From: Diphasiastrum complanatum
Taxonomy: Eukaryota > Streptophyta > Lycopodiopsida > Lycopodiales > Lycopodiaceae
Direction: 5' to 3'
Length of the DNA: 64,000 nt
Assembly: GCA_029204225.1 (NCBI GenBank)
Contig: CM055108.1
Coordinates: 18,757,779-18,821,778, forward strand
Shown here: positions 1 to 12,470 of the stretch, in pieces
Layout of the letters: the number at the start of each line of letters is the position of its first letter
How positions within the stretch are numbered: position 1 is the first letter of the stretch
Notes under the pieces: generated by a model
Database searches by the model: none
What the model was told of the DNA's origin: nothing
The model's input: only the letters and a program-made list of their open reading frames with translations
Position numbers and translations under genes: made by a program

Positions 1-273
1 AAACATGAAGGGTATAGACACTGCATGAAGGAAATTGTAGGAGCCTATTATGTGAGCTAACATCTAGTATAGCATTTGTGAGCCATGTACTCTCGCTTCA
101 GCAAAAAAAATTTACTTGCTAAATGTTAGAGAATTTATAAGGCACAAAATGGTAGCAAAAGCAAATTATGCATGCATAAGAAGCATTACCGCTTTCTCAG
201 TTGCAACTCTAAACATGCAAGCCACTGATAGGCCAACCCCTAGCCCCATGACAAGTCCACTCCATAACACAAT

Positions 274-1873
274 CTGCACATTTCAGAGTATGTAAAAATT
301 AGAAAATGCTCTTTCTTAATGTTATTAAGTGTAAATGTTCTTAATGCACATTAAGTGTAAATCCATGTTCTTGCTTGAAATACTTTATCTGCATTAAATC
401 TAACTTTTCAAATCTTTTTTGGATATATAAGAAAAAGAAAAAAAACTTTGAAGGCATGTTTCAATCCATATTATTGTAGGGCATCCTTAGTAAAAAATTT
501 GGTCCAGAGTATCTTGTCACCAGTAGCATATTGCCTCTATATTTGTTGGGAACTGAGATATAAGATTCTGAGCATTCTCCATGGCTTTGAGCCTAAAAAC
601 AATGTGTTCATTTCTAAAGCTTTTCAAGGGTAACAATGACATTCCTTCTCTCCATTTGCTACTCACAAAAGCCTTCATATGGTTTCCAATGGAAGGTCAA
701 TCCATGAAGTAAGTTACCGCTTAGAATGATCTACGAGAAGCCATGTAGTCTTGACATTGCCATTATGATTTTTCTTATAGGTAAAGAATGGAGTGTCATT
801 CTATAGATGTTTTCCTTTATCCACTTTGACTAGTCTCTAGAGCACATCGAAAGTTCATGTTCATCTTCTCTACTTGTTGTGGAGTATTGGTAGCTCCAAA
901 ATGAACATAGGTTGCTTTTCTACCTATAGATGCTTTGATCTTTCATATTTTTGCAATATTATACCAAACAAACACTTATTTAATGCTAATAAGAACTATG
1001 TGTCAACCCCCCACCCTTCTCTCTAGATCTAAAAAATATGTAAAACCCTTGACTTCTATGGTGTCACAATCATTGCCTCTATCTACCACCATTGCATAGA
1101 CCCCCATCATACATACCGTCCTAAGGTTCTTGCTCCCTCCATTGTGTCAAATTGTTTACCATGATAGTAACATGTATCCAAAGCATTCTTGGGGTCAAGA
1201 AGAAATTTCCTTTAGATGCATACATTCATGAATATATATTAATGAATAACACTAAAAAGTGCACATAAATCTTGAAGTTCCAAAAAATATTTGTTTGTCA
1301 TCCTTTACTTCCACACTTAAATTGGAATTGCTTTTATGCACTACCATGTTCTGCTTTACAAAGACTACAACAAAGTGAACTGCAATGAGAAAAAAAATCA
1401 CATCTTGATTGGACTTGTCATTTAATAGTATGAAAAAGAAAAAAATTAGATGGAAAATTCATTATGATGAAACCAAGGTGTGCAAAGAGAATCCAAGTTC
1501 CAAGAACCTAGTATCCACTTCAATAGTTGTCATAGTGACAAAAAAGTGGTAAGTCTTGACCATGAAATTTCTACTTGGTAGAACTATTGCAATTGTTAGT
1601 AACAATGAATTCCTTCATATTTGATTCTTCACACGTTAAACCTTCTAATTTTGCTAGTGGTTTTAATCTTGTGAAAGAACTTCACTTTCAATTTTGTGTA
1701 GGTGAAAAAATTTCCTTTTAAATACATTACACCATTGAATCTTTTATACAATTACTAGTTCAATAGAGATTTTGGGATTGGGATCATTTGTGGTTATCAT
1801 TTTCTACATGGAAGCTTGCAACTTGTGCACTATGTTCTCGTAACATAAATACAAGGAAAAAAGATATACTTAC
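274..1873 (-). other. Introns of CHY-like copy B
   Basis: Apart from the exon at 1874-1947 (just outside this block), this AT-rich stretch shows no other coding segment that I can align. It is taken as the long intron between the ATYKKPI exon and the FRVATEKA exon. Confidence 0.5.
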
Positions 1874-2192
1874 AATTGGTTTCTTGTATGTGGCTACGTG
1901 GTAATCTATCCAATACATTCTATAACAAGCTTCCTTCCCCAATCTCACTGCATCATTTTCACATGATTCACAAATATTTCAAAATGGTCCAATGCAGACT
2001 TAAAAAGCATGCTATCTTAGATTGATACTATATACATTCATTCTTGAGGCTTTAAGAAATGCCTATCTTTCATGCAAATTCACAATTTTCCACTGATATT
2101 GCACTTTTGTTGAAAACCTTACTCAAATGTTGGTTCAAAAACATTTCTAGTCTATGTCATGCAACCACTGCATTTCAACCAAAAATATTTAT

Positions 2193-2227
2193 TGATGATG
2201 ATGATGATGTGTGTGTGTGTGTGTGTA
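2193..2227. repeat. Compound (GAT)n(GT)n microsatellite
   Basis: About five GAT/ATG units run directly into about nine TG units. It lies in the intron of CHY-like copy B. Confidence 0.9.
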
Positions 2228-2845
2228 CTATATACTGTATATGTCATATTTTAAACGATCCAACTATTGCAATTTTGCCTAAACATACCATAGAAAGACA
2301 TATACTAGAAACATATCTAATATGTCATAAGAAATAACTGATATAAACTTATGTGGATTGTGATGTGTATAAAGTGCAGGTAAATCACCCCCTGTAGAAA
2401 ATGCTTCTCCATGAGCCTACAAGGTAAAAAATCAAGAATATGTTATTTGACTTCTTCTTTCACTAGGAAAAAAAATATAGAAACTTAAAGTATGTATATG
2501 AACTTTACAATGTAAATGTTGGGACAATCTTCATGCTTAATTTAAATTCTCAAAAGACTGTGAATATCATTTTTATGAATTTACATCGTGGATCACAAGG
2601 ACACACTAGATAGTGGTAAATTTTAGTGAAAAAAATGCCTCAAGCCAACATCTTAACAATATAATCAGATAGTTAATCATTAATAGTAGATCATACAAGC
2701 TTCATTGACTTGTTTAATGAGTGACATTTGTAGATTCTCTATCTTAATGTGGCAATTTCAACCTTGTTAAATCGTACCTTTAAAATACATAACTCAAATT
2801 GTCATCTTTTTCCCACTCCTCCAAAAGGTTCTCTAATCCTAGCAT

Positions 2846-4703
2846 CTGCTCCCGAGCAAAAGAAACATGTTAGCAATAGAAGAATCAGAAGTTTAGTTCA
2901 TCATAACTTGCCTACCCTAGAGATTCAAAGATTTTACAACCTATTTTCACAAGTTTGCTTCCATTTTTTTTTCTCTCAATCTTGTAAGTCAACTGTCACT
3001 TAAGTGGATTCCAACTCCAAACATCAAGCTAAGAAAATGAGGCATAAAACAATAATTGTGTATTATTGCAATAGTTGTATATGTCAATATATTGATACTT
3101 AAGATATTCAACATGAGAACTATAGTTAATTGTATTTTGTAAAACAAGGATATGATTTGAATTTTCACTATTTTGAAAGTATCAAAACCTCTTGATGCCC
3201 ATTTGAAACTGTTATTTTTAAAAAACTCATTTGCCTTGTATTCGTGTAATGGAGCTAGCAATGTCTCTTGTTTAGGACCCCTTTGATACTCTAGGATAAT
3301 CACTCTAAATGGAAAACCTTGGAAAAATATTGAATCCAGACTTAGCAAAAACATTCCCCCTTGATGAGTCTCAACCTCCTAAGCAACCCTCATGTTCTCG
3401 CAAAGTGATTACACACCAACAGTGCTCGAAAAAACGTTTTTGAGTTATCCTCAAAAAACCTGCATTTTATATAACTTCTCGATTTTTTGATGGCTTTTAC
3501 TTCTAAAAAGGTATATATGCTTGTAAAAAAACCGTCATACATTTTCTGATGCCGGTTTTTGAGAGAACTTGCCTGTTCCATTCCTATAGTTTGCCAATTT
3601 TCCCGAGCACTTCACACCACCATTGCCATAGCAGTAGTGGTGGCCCATAGATCTAAGGGTGGGCAATGATAACTTTGTTTTGGAAAAAGAGTGCTATCAT
3701 TCACCATTAACAATATTTCTTTATGAAAAGTTATCAATTGATTACACTTTACTCAAGCAAAAATGGAGTGCAACATCTACTCTTTTGACCATCCCCATTA
3801 GAATTCACTCACTTGAAATTATTACAAACTATCTTGCAAGAAATTCGTATCATTGCTTTTATTGACTATTCAACTATTCAATGTAAATGTGGCCCAATAA
3901 AATTTTTACACCTGTGAAGGAACGTAACGTTGTTTGTCGATCTGAAAACATTTGGAGTTTTCCGATAATATTTTGAACATTTCAAAACTCCCACTGGACA
4001 AGGTTTGGAGTTGTGATTTGACAATACTTGCTGCTGACTCCTAACTGCCCGACTCTTAAAACTTATGGTTAGTAGTGATATATTTTGAAAAAAGCATAGT
4101 TAAACAAACTTACATGTTTTAAAGAGGGCCAACTTACAAAAGCTGCAAAACATCATCTACAACAACATTAGCGATTAAACTACGGATGAGTAGAACAACA
4201 ATAGAATTTCTAGAGATTTTTTATATTTTTATAGAATCATAATCAAGATGTGATCATTCCAATTATTCTACGCAAAGAGCAGATCATTTTTGCTTTGTAT
4301 CTCATCTCCATCTGAGTTCAATTAAGAAAGTTATGGCTAATCAAAGATTTTGATGATGTGACATATCGCCATGACGTGAGAATAGACCAATTTATTTTTA
4401 CCAGAATGTAGATCCTCGCATGATGCAGATATAGAGCCCAGTAGGTATACTTATACCCTCCAAGGCCCATGCACCACTAGTAGTGCACTGTGACACCTCA
4501 CTGGACACCTTTGCAGCCTATTTGGGCCATGTCATCCAGTTCCCTAATGACTCACTGATAGTAACGAAGATACAAATACGTGTCTTTTCAACTAGCCTGC
4601 GCAGTTGCCATTAAGAGAGTCGACGATAATGAAAGCACTAGTTCGAACTCTGATAATTCTGACCATAAGAGCCAAATGGATAAGCTATACAATTATGCTT
4701 CTA
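2846..4703. other. Non-coding DNA upstream of CHY-like copy B
   Basis: No gene is recognised. The stretch near 3702-3860, read on the minus strand, matches 62105-62273 on the plus strand, which lies in the intron after exon 2 of CHY-like copy A. This supports homologous gene structure. The match stops at about 3860, where exon 2 would be expected a further ~190 bp upstream but is missing. The reading frame at 4580-4789 (69 codons, acidic/Ser-rich) resembles nothing I know. Confidence 0.5.
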
Positions 4704-5445
<742 letters not shown>

Positions 5446-6009
5446 CAAATCCTTCATAGCTTCCATCACTACATCTAATAGCACTGATACCATTATATCC
5501 GCCATAGAGAGGTTGCACACGCAAAGCAATGGGCAGATTAAAATGCTCACCACTGACCTTACCGTAGTTGTTGATCAGAAGTTGAAGGGCTTGCAACCAG
5601 GACCTACCCACATCTATCCAAAGAGAAAAACCACGTGGTGTCCAGTAGATATTTCATGAATTATGCATCATTTCTTCTCTCGCTCACATGACACACTTCT
5701 CTTTAGGCTTAATTATAGAAGAGCTAAAGCATTATTTTTGTTTTAGTGAGAAAAAGAGCAAACAAATTTTGTAGAAGTCAACAAATGAAAAATTGGCGAA
5801 TTCAATCCTTATTGAAACAAACTCATGTGCTTTCTTATTTATGAAGGTAAGTAGAAGAAGTGATTCTTTTGTAGTGAATGTCAATTTGTAGATTGTGAAC
5901 CATGTTTAGCCCCTCTTGGGTATTGGCCAATATTGCATTGCAACGGGGAGAGAGGCGGCGTAGGAAGTAGAGGTTGAAATCGCGCCCACTTATCCATTCA
6001 CAAGCTTAA
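5446..6009. other. Unassigned DNA after LTR X
   Basis: A 73-codon reading frame at 5438-5659 starts just at the LTR end and has no domain that I recognise. It could be a remnant of an element leader or gag. Nothing else is supported here. Confidence 0.3.
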
Positions 6010-6272
6010 GGCAATCTCACACAAATATGTTGATGGTGGACAACAACTTTTTTGTTTTTGAAATATCTCATGTACAGGAGGATATCTCCGAGACGTTTGC
6101 CACATGTCAGTTCTTGAACATTTCGGCCACATGGATCAATGCCATTTAGATAGGGGCTGGCTTTTGCCTTCTTCAATGCTTTCTTGGCATGCAAAATATA
6201 GCTATATCAAGGTGGTAATTACATTGTCATTGTGGGTTATTGTGATGAGATGCCTTGATTTGTTATTGGAAA
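6010..6272 (+). repeat. Dispersed ~260-bp repeat, copy 1
   Basis: This block is closely repeated at 53111-53363, both copies starting at AATCTCACACAAATATG. In both places it follows an LTR (different families) and ends at GATTTGTTATTGGA. Here it abuts sequence of the CHY locus; at 53.4 kb it abuts copia gag. Its reading frames on both strands are partly conserved between copies but match no family that I know. Confidence 0.7.
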
Positions 6273-6570
6273 AAAATTTATTTACATCCAGCCTTCACCA
6301 ATGCAAGGACTCAACATTAAAATCTCCGCTCATATATGCTCACAGCTCTTGGTATTCATGCATATTTTTTGAAGCTACAAATGATGATAGATTGGAGCTT
6401 GATACTGTCTTGCCCACCTGCCAAAAGCAGAAGAATAGTTACTCATATACAAGTATCTATAGATCCGATGGCCTTTGTGGGTAGTAAAATTATAGCAAGC
6501 TTTAATTTGATCTAGGAAGTGACACTAGCAATGAGAAAACATTGTCAATTATGCTCAAAAAGCTAGAGAG

Positions 6571-8238
6571 TTACCTAGGAAAGATTCCCTCTTGAGGCTG
6601 CTGAAGTTCCTCGATTCCAATGGGCTGGAAGACCAAGTCTATTTTATCTTCTATAACCTCAGCCAAGCTAGCTGGTTTCCACTGCAAAACATGTGTGAAC
6701 TTCATGATTTGAGCTCTTGCTATTTTTGTATACAAGCATTTCCCATTCTAGTTTTGATAATTGCTCAACTTAAAAAGGACTTGCACAAATCCATTAAAGA
6801 GATTGTGCACTAAGCTTCAAACTGACAAATGAGGAAAACAAGATTATTTAGCATTGAGTTTCCCTTACTTTTGGTGCTTTATCTTTGTCAATTACAATAG
6901 CTCTTATACCCTGCAAACAATCAAGGTGGATAAATCATGATGGAATATCAAACAAGTTTTGGAGCAAGCTTAACAAATACAATTTGTAGATTAAGTGCTA
7001 ACTAAGTGCTCAAGTATGGCTTACCTCGAGAAAATCAGTTGATATGGTGCTTTCGACGGCATGCCAACTTATACAAAACTCTTGCTTTGTGCATTCAAGC
7101 AATGTCTTGCTCCTTCCATCACAAATCTGCATGTCAGAATGAGAACGCTTGTTACAATTGAAGCTAGCAGAGAGGCTTTGTAAGTTTGATGCTTTAATGC
7201 ATATGAAAGGAAGGAATCGATACACATTATAAAAGGAGCCGTGTAGAGTGTCATCTGCTTGACTACTTCCATTATATAATGAACACACTGGCTTTTTTTT
7301 TTTTGTGATGACAAATATGAAACATAATCCTCATCTAAAACCAGAATTATCTTTATTTTTTTCTTCTATCATGTTGTTATTAGTTTCTGCACATTTTGCT
7401 TTTTAAGGAGTCTGAAAAATTGGCATAAAAAGCCACAAGTATTCATTACATACATAGAAAATTTATTGCGTACAGAGTCATCAATGATGGTCATAATTGT
7501 ACATGTACCTTTGTTCAAGGTTCATATAGAAGTTGAAAAGATAATCTAAAAACATCATTTTGTAGCTTATGTGCTACAACAAGGAAGTGCAAACCTCATA
7601 AATTATGTGAAGTCAAACCATTAAAATCATATAATGAAACTTGTATGTCTATGAAGATATGAAAGCAGCTCTCACTATACTCTGGTGGAAGTTTGTTATT
7701 TCTATAATTTAATATGGATCTTGACCAACTAGGCTCAAATGGAAAATATTTTGAAATTATCAGCAATTCTTGATCCATCTTTGAATGACATGATATCAAG
7801 TTAGCGAAGACAAACATCACAAATCCATATTCTTGTTAGTTGCAACCACAATACATAATCTGAGACAAAACGTTTATCCACATAAATGTTGCATCATCAA
7901 GAATGTAACTTCTGGTAGTGACCATGTAATAGAATAGGGAAAAGAACTAAAAAGATACTAGTTTCAATACTTTGCAGTCTCCTATGTTTTATTTAACAAG
8001 AAGCTGTATAGAAAGCACCCTTGGATCTTTTACACATGAATGCCTTTTATGGAGAGAGATAAAGAAAGGAAAAAATTTCCTCAATGTCTTTAAGATACCC
8101 AAAGCTATGTAAGACAGCTGAGTTCATTTCAATCGTGCATGAAAAAACTATAGGAGTTAAAATATGTCTTGTAACTAAGGTAAATTACTCATTATCATAC
8201 AATATCCATTGTTACAGCATACTTATGAAGGTTTCGAG

Positions 8239-8293
<55 letters not shown>

Positions 8294-9777
8294 GCACAAT
8301 GTCTGTTTTAAGCTAGTCGGAGATGATTTTGTAAGAGATGTATATACACGTTCCAGCCACTGGGATCCTGCCTTGTCCTTCTCTGCAACCTGCACATGTA
8401 AATCATACTATAAACAACATTTCTTTGAGAGATGAACATTTGTTTTCCTGCATAAAATATAAGTCAGCGAACATTGAGCTTTCATCAACCTTCAAAAAAC
8501 TAACCCACATGTCACCTACTAGGAAATATATTCTAGAATTTTAATCTTTTGAAAAATGTATTTCTATAGATGTGACATTTTGAATTTACGGACAAAATCC
8601 CTCTTAGATATAGCACACAGTAACCACTACACGCAAGGTGCCATAGAGTGCATAAAGAATCTCTGATTTAACTCCTCAATCTAATCATTTGTGAAGTCTA
8701 TCATGGGCTTGTGTTGTGGCCACTGTGACAAACGGGTTGCAGGTCTACTGTTCTTTCCACCCTAGTGGGCTCTGGCAAAGTATTTCCCCACAAAGATTTC
8801 CTGATGAAACACTATAGGAGAATTGCAATTTTGTATCTCCAGGTAATGCTTCTTGGTTTCCAAGGGAAGGCTCGAACTTGAGACCAAAGAAACTTCGGAT
8901 GTCAAGCTAACCAATTGAGCCAACTCCCTTGGGTACATCTCCAGGTAATGGCGAGACTCAGCTTTCATAGATTATGGGTCGGGTAGATCATTGTGAAGCT
9001 GGGCCAGCATTGTGAAAGTTAAAAGTTATACACTTTTATGCTTAGAAATTTTCTTTGATGCACCAGCTTTAAACTTGTGTTGACACTTTATCTTGCTTCT
9101 CCTTTCCATTACCTGGATGTTTAGTGGATTTGAAATTTTGTACTTATTCAAAATTTTGACAAGATAATGGAGGCAAATTGATGGGAAAACTTACAACTTT
9201 TGCAATGATATCCTCCACACTTTTTTTTGAGAAACACTTGTTGATGACATCCATCCTACCCATGTACAAAATGAACAAATTTTAGCATGAAATTAATAAA
9301 CAAAGCTAAAATCTACAGAACACCACAAACAAATTGGCCTTTTTAATTACATCAGAACTAGTTTTGGTTTGCCATAAATCGGCTTATTGTAGACAAGAAA
9401 AACTACTATAAATGTGTGTGCATAAATTGTTCCAACAATCAGCGTGTAGAGTTTTGACCTATTCAGAATGCTATTTTCATGTGGTTTGACTATAACGCTC
9501 ATGTTATCAAGTGTGGACTGAATAAGATCTGGCCTTCCATTGTCTAATGCCAACAAGAGAGTCTCCAGCTTCCACAAATTCTGATGTGTAGCAACAACCA
9601 TCATGCCAAAAACTGTCAGTGTTGGGATTATCTTGGCAAGTTTTCAGAAATAATTGTACCTGACACATTGGATTAAAATTGAGCATAGTACCTTTGAAGG
9701 TACAAAACTTGTGGCAAGTCCACATGCTTTTAGCTCAACCCCGTTTAAGCGTGCACCTGTTGGAGCTAGATATTCCC
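6571..9777 (-). CDS. 3-hydroxyisobutyryl-CoA hydrolase-like gene, copy C (3' seven exons)
   Basis: Seven minus-strand exons encode the C-terminal half of a CHY1/HIBCH-type hydrolase: 9777-9692 (EYLAPTGARLNG...ACGLATSFVPSK), 9580-9459 (LETLLLALDNGRPD...), 9255-9195 (MDVINKCFSKKSVEDIIAKV), 8389-8291 (SQWLERVYTSLTKSSPTSLK), 7126-7025 (DGRSKTLLECTKQEF), 6910-6869 (GIRAIVIDKDKAPK) and 6681-6571 (WKPASLAEV...DLVFQP..., ending FPR then TAA). All junctions have AG/GT borders, phases agree and there is no internal stop. The family hallmarks GARL, ACGLAT, CFS..TVEEII and IDKDxxPKW are visible. The C-terminus is not a peroxisomal SKL-type signal. Exons for the N-terminal half, including the MPE/FPDVG active-site region, are not found upstream, where a copia remnant sits. 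The gene is either 5'-truncated or has a very large intron. Confidence 0.8.
8239..8289. repeat. (AC)n(AG)n microsatellite at a splice donor
   Basis: About eight AC units are followed by about eighteen AG units. On the minus strand this is a CT tract starting right at the GT donor of the 8389-8291 exon of CHY-like copy C. Confidence 0.95.
8849..8936 (-). mobile_element. Short tRNA-derived retrosequence (SINE-like) with 14-bp target duplication
   Basis: An 88-bp insert is flanked by perfect 14-bp repeats ATCTCCAGGTAATG (8835-8848 and 8937-8950). Read on the minus strand it has a polymerase III A-box-like TGGCTCAATTGG (8922-8911) and, ~32 nt on, a B-box-like AAGTTCGAGCC (8879-8869). The ends CCAAGGGAG and CTTCCCTTGG can pair as an extended acceptor-type stem. 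It has no poly-A tail. It could be a SINE head, a minimal SINE or a tRNA retro-pseudogene. It lies in an intron of CHY-like copy C. Confidence 0.7.
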
Positions 9778-10389
9778 CTACACATTGAACCACAATTTCT
9801 CCAAATCAATGCTAGAAAAGTTATGCTTTTCAACTTGGAGCACTTTGAATGTACCCTACATTCACTTGGAAAATTGGACTTCTAAGCTCTTGGTTTTCTC
9901 TAGTCCTCAGCATTTGTATACATCTTAAAGCCAAGGACAAATTTGATAGAATCATAAAATTCTTAAATGTGGATCTAGTAATATTCACAATGTGATCTTC
10001 CTACAAAACAATGCTAGTGCCAATTTTTTTCTTCTAGTAGTCAGATTGTAGTTTTTTTTTTGGTTTTTGAAACTATCACATATATCATCATCAAAAGGAC
10101 AATATTCATAAAGTTTCAGATGAAAACATCATTTTTTAAGGTTGATTGTTATTTTGAAAAGGTACAAACCATGAATTTCGAGAAAAGTTTTGTCAACTCA
10201 AGAAATATCTGGCTTAGGACTTCAAATCAGGTTTTATTCCACAATTATTACAAAGAGGTGACTTTCCCTCAACTTAATATCTTACCAAACCTTGAGATGA
10301 TCCTATTCATCCCGATGTTCGAAATGATCCAAACTTGACTATTACCATAATCCACAAAATAATAGTTGAATTTGACAATAATCTTTTGT
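9778..10389. other. Non-coding DNA 5' of CHY-like copy C
   Basis: No further hydrolase exon is found. The segment 10244-10306 is a ~65-bp direct repeat of 62573-62640, in the right-hand intron of CHY-like copy A. Confidence 0.5.
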
Positions 10390-10620
10390 CAGTAATCTGA
10401 TGAGCACTATCAATCAATCATCATAAGCAATCACCAAGAGAAAGAGGAAGAACACACCATCACACTACTGCACTAACAGAAAGAGAGTACAATAAACCCT
10501 GAATATAGAGAGAGAGAGAACTAGTAGTTGACTATAGACTAGCCTATAGCTACTTACAACTGGTAACAACTGTCAACAGTAAAACATAACCAGTAACAAG
10601 TTTATCATTGGTTTCTAACA
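10390..10620 (-). repeat. 3' LTR of minus-strand copia remnant 1
   Basis: On the minus strand the LTR starts TGTTAGAAACC directly after a purine tract AAGAGAGAG that serves as polypurine tract, just downstream of the RNase H end. The far end is not fixed because no second copy is present; about 10390 is an estimate. Confidence 0.55.
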
Positions 10621-10624
10621 CTCT

Positions 10625-12470
10625 CTCTTAATGATAAAATTACATTCTTCTATTCCTAATAAAGTACGAAACTTTTCAAATTTACATTTACCTAATGACT
10701 TAGTAAAAATATCTGCCATTTGATTTTCAGATTTACAAAAAACAAGATCAATGGCTCCATCAAGTATTTTCTCTCAAACAAAGTGATAATGTATTTTGAT
10801 GTGCTTAGTTCGAGCATGTAGAACTGTATTTTTGGCAAGTGAATGCAGCTTTGGTTGTCGCAAGAAATAGTAGTCGCATCCACCATAGAAAGTAGAAATA
10901 GCAATGATAGAATGCATAGTTACCATCTTAGCTACTGGTGCGAAGGTTTCCTCAAAATCAATACCTTCCTGCTGCTCAAATCCTCAAAGCTGTCAACTGA
11001 GTTGCCCATCCGCTCCAGATTTGATCTTTAAATCCATTTGCAAATGATAGGCGTCTTACCATCAGGTAGCTCAACCAAGTTCCACATCCTATTTTTTGAT
11101 ATGGTCTCCATTTCTGTTTCCATAGTTGCGCGCCACTCTTTGCGTTCCTTTGCTTCATGAAAGGTTTTTGGTTCTTGAGCCTTGGGCATGGAACCCATTA
11201 GAGCTAGATTCATCTCTAACCTTGCACGAGGTTTCCGATTTCTGCTTGACCTTCTAAGCTCTCCCTGTTCACTAGATTCGAGAGTATCTCCCTTCTTAGC
11301 CTCACCTGTAACTGATAAGTACCACTTAGGTACTCTCTTAGGAATTTCAGCATCGAACTTGCCTTTTTCCATTGGATCTTCTGCATCAAGATCCACTTCC
11401 TTCTTGACTTGTACTTTCGCTCTCTCATCAAACAATTCAGTAGGTACTTCAGACTGTTCACCTTGACTCATCTCGTCAAATGTAGCATCCCTAGAAATCA
11501 CAAGCTTATGTGCATTTGTATCATACATCTTGTATGCCTTGGCCTTCTCATCATATCCAAGGAAAATACACTTGACAGCTTTTGCATCCAATTTTCTCTG
11601 TTTCTCATCAGGAATATGAGCATAAACATCACAACCAAATACTCTCAAATGAGAAATATTAGGTTTCTTTCTAAGAAAAGCTTCATGAGGTGTCTTACCT
11701 TCCACAGATTTCGTAGGACACCGAATCAGGATGTGCATAGTTCTGCTGCAAGCTTATGCCCAAAAGGTGTTTGGCATACCCTTGCCTTTGAGCATTGCCT
11801 TGGCCACCTCAACAATGGATCTATTCTTTCGCTCTGCAACTCCATTTTGCTGCGGTGAATAAGGTGTTGTAGTCTGCCTCTTCTTTTCGACTAATGCCTT
11901 GAATTCCCTGAACTTATCAAAAGCATCTCATTTCTTGCTTATGAAATAAATCCAAATGCATCTGCTATAATCATCAATAAAGGCAATAAAGTAATAGCAT
12001 ACACTAAGAGATCTAGTTTGCGTTTGTCCACATAGATCACTGTGGACAAGATCTAGGATGCCACTGGCTCTCCTTGCTCCACTTTTGGGAAACCTCTCTC
12101 TGTGTTGTTTTTCCAAAATGCAACCTTCACAGATTTTTCCTTCAAAAGAAATATCAGGCAATCCAATAACTAGATTACCTCTTTTGAGAATTTGTAAACT
12201 TTGAGCACTAATATGACCAAATTGTTGATGCCAAAGATCACTTTAGCTATCAACAGTGCTTACCATAGCTTGAGTAACGGATCTTGCATTCAATTTGTAG
12301 AGTCAATTTCTGTTGACTCTAGCTCCTGTAGCAATCACTTTGTCGTGATTATTGATGTCTTGATGCAAATGGCACTTTTCACACAAAAGTTGGAAGTATT
12401 GTAAAAATCTCCCAACTCAACAGATTTTCAATTTGTCTGATGCTACCCTGGCCTTTCTGATGCCTCTGGG
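10625..12470 (-). pseudogene. Ty1/copia pol remnant 1 (pre-integrase, integrase, RT start, RNase H end)
   Basis: On the minus strand, 12.3-11.93 kb holds a GAG-pre-integrase domain (LWHQQFGHISAQSLQ, then CEGCILEKQHRERF) and the integrase start (HSDLCGQ...FIDDYSR). 11738-11028 continues through the integrase end (GKTPHEAF...LRVFGCDVYAHIPD..CIFLGYD) into the hinge and the first RT residues (MWNLVELPDGKTPIICKWI). The RT body is gone: 10.85-10.63 kb is the RNase H tail (HARTKHI, ADIFTKSLGK), degenerate and in shifted frames. The IN core near 11.75-11.93 kb is also frame-broken. Confidence 0.85.

Larger units (their letters stand above)
190..2845 (-). pseudogene. 3-hydroxyisobutyryl-CoA hydrolase-like gene, copy B (partial, frameshifted)
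   Basis: Four exons on the minus strand can be matched in order to the N-terminal half of the CHY1/HIBCH family (valine catabolism, hydrolysis of 3-hydroxyisobutyryl-CoA). Exon 2845-2778 has the LLEEWEKDDNLSYV stretch. Exon 2416-2349 has AHGEAFSTGGDLPALY, matching the family's AFCAGGD segment. Exon 1947-1874 has RLGKEACYR...ATYKKPI. Exon 273-190 has GLVMGLGVGL...FRVATEKA, matching the NGIVMGGG..FRVATE core. All have AG acceptors and GT donors, although the 2349 donor is uncertain in phase. The first exon reaches an in-frame TAA because it is 68 nt where 69 would keep frame into the next exon. The oxyanion-loop glycines are also altered (GLG for GGG). The matching 5' exons are absent: homology to the copy A intron stops near 3860. 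The gene continues off the left edge. Confidence 0.72.
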
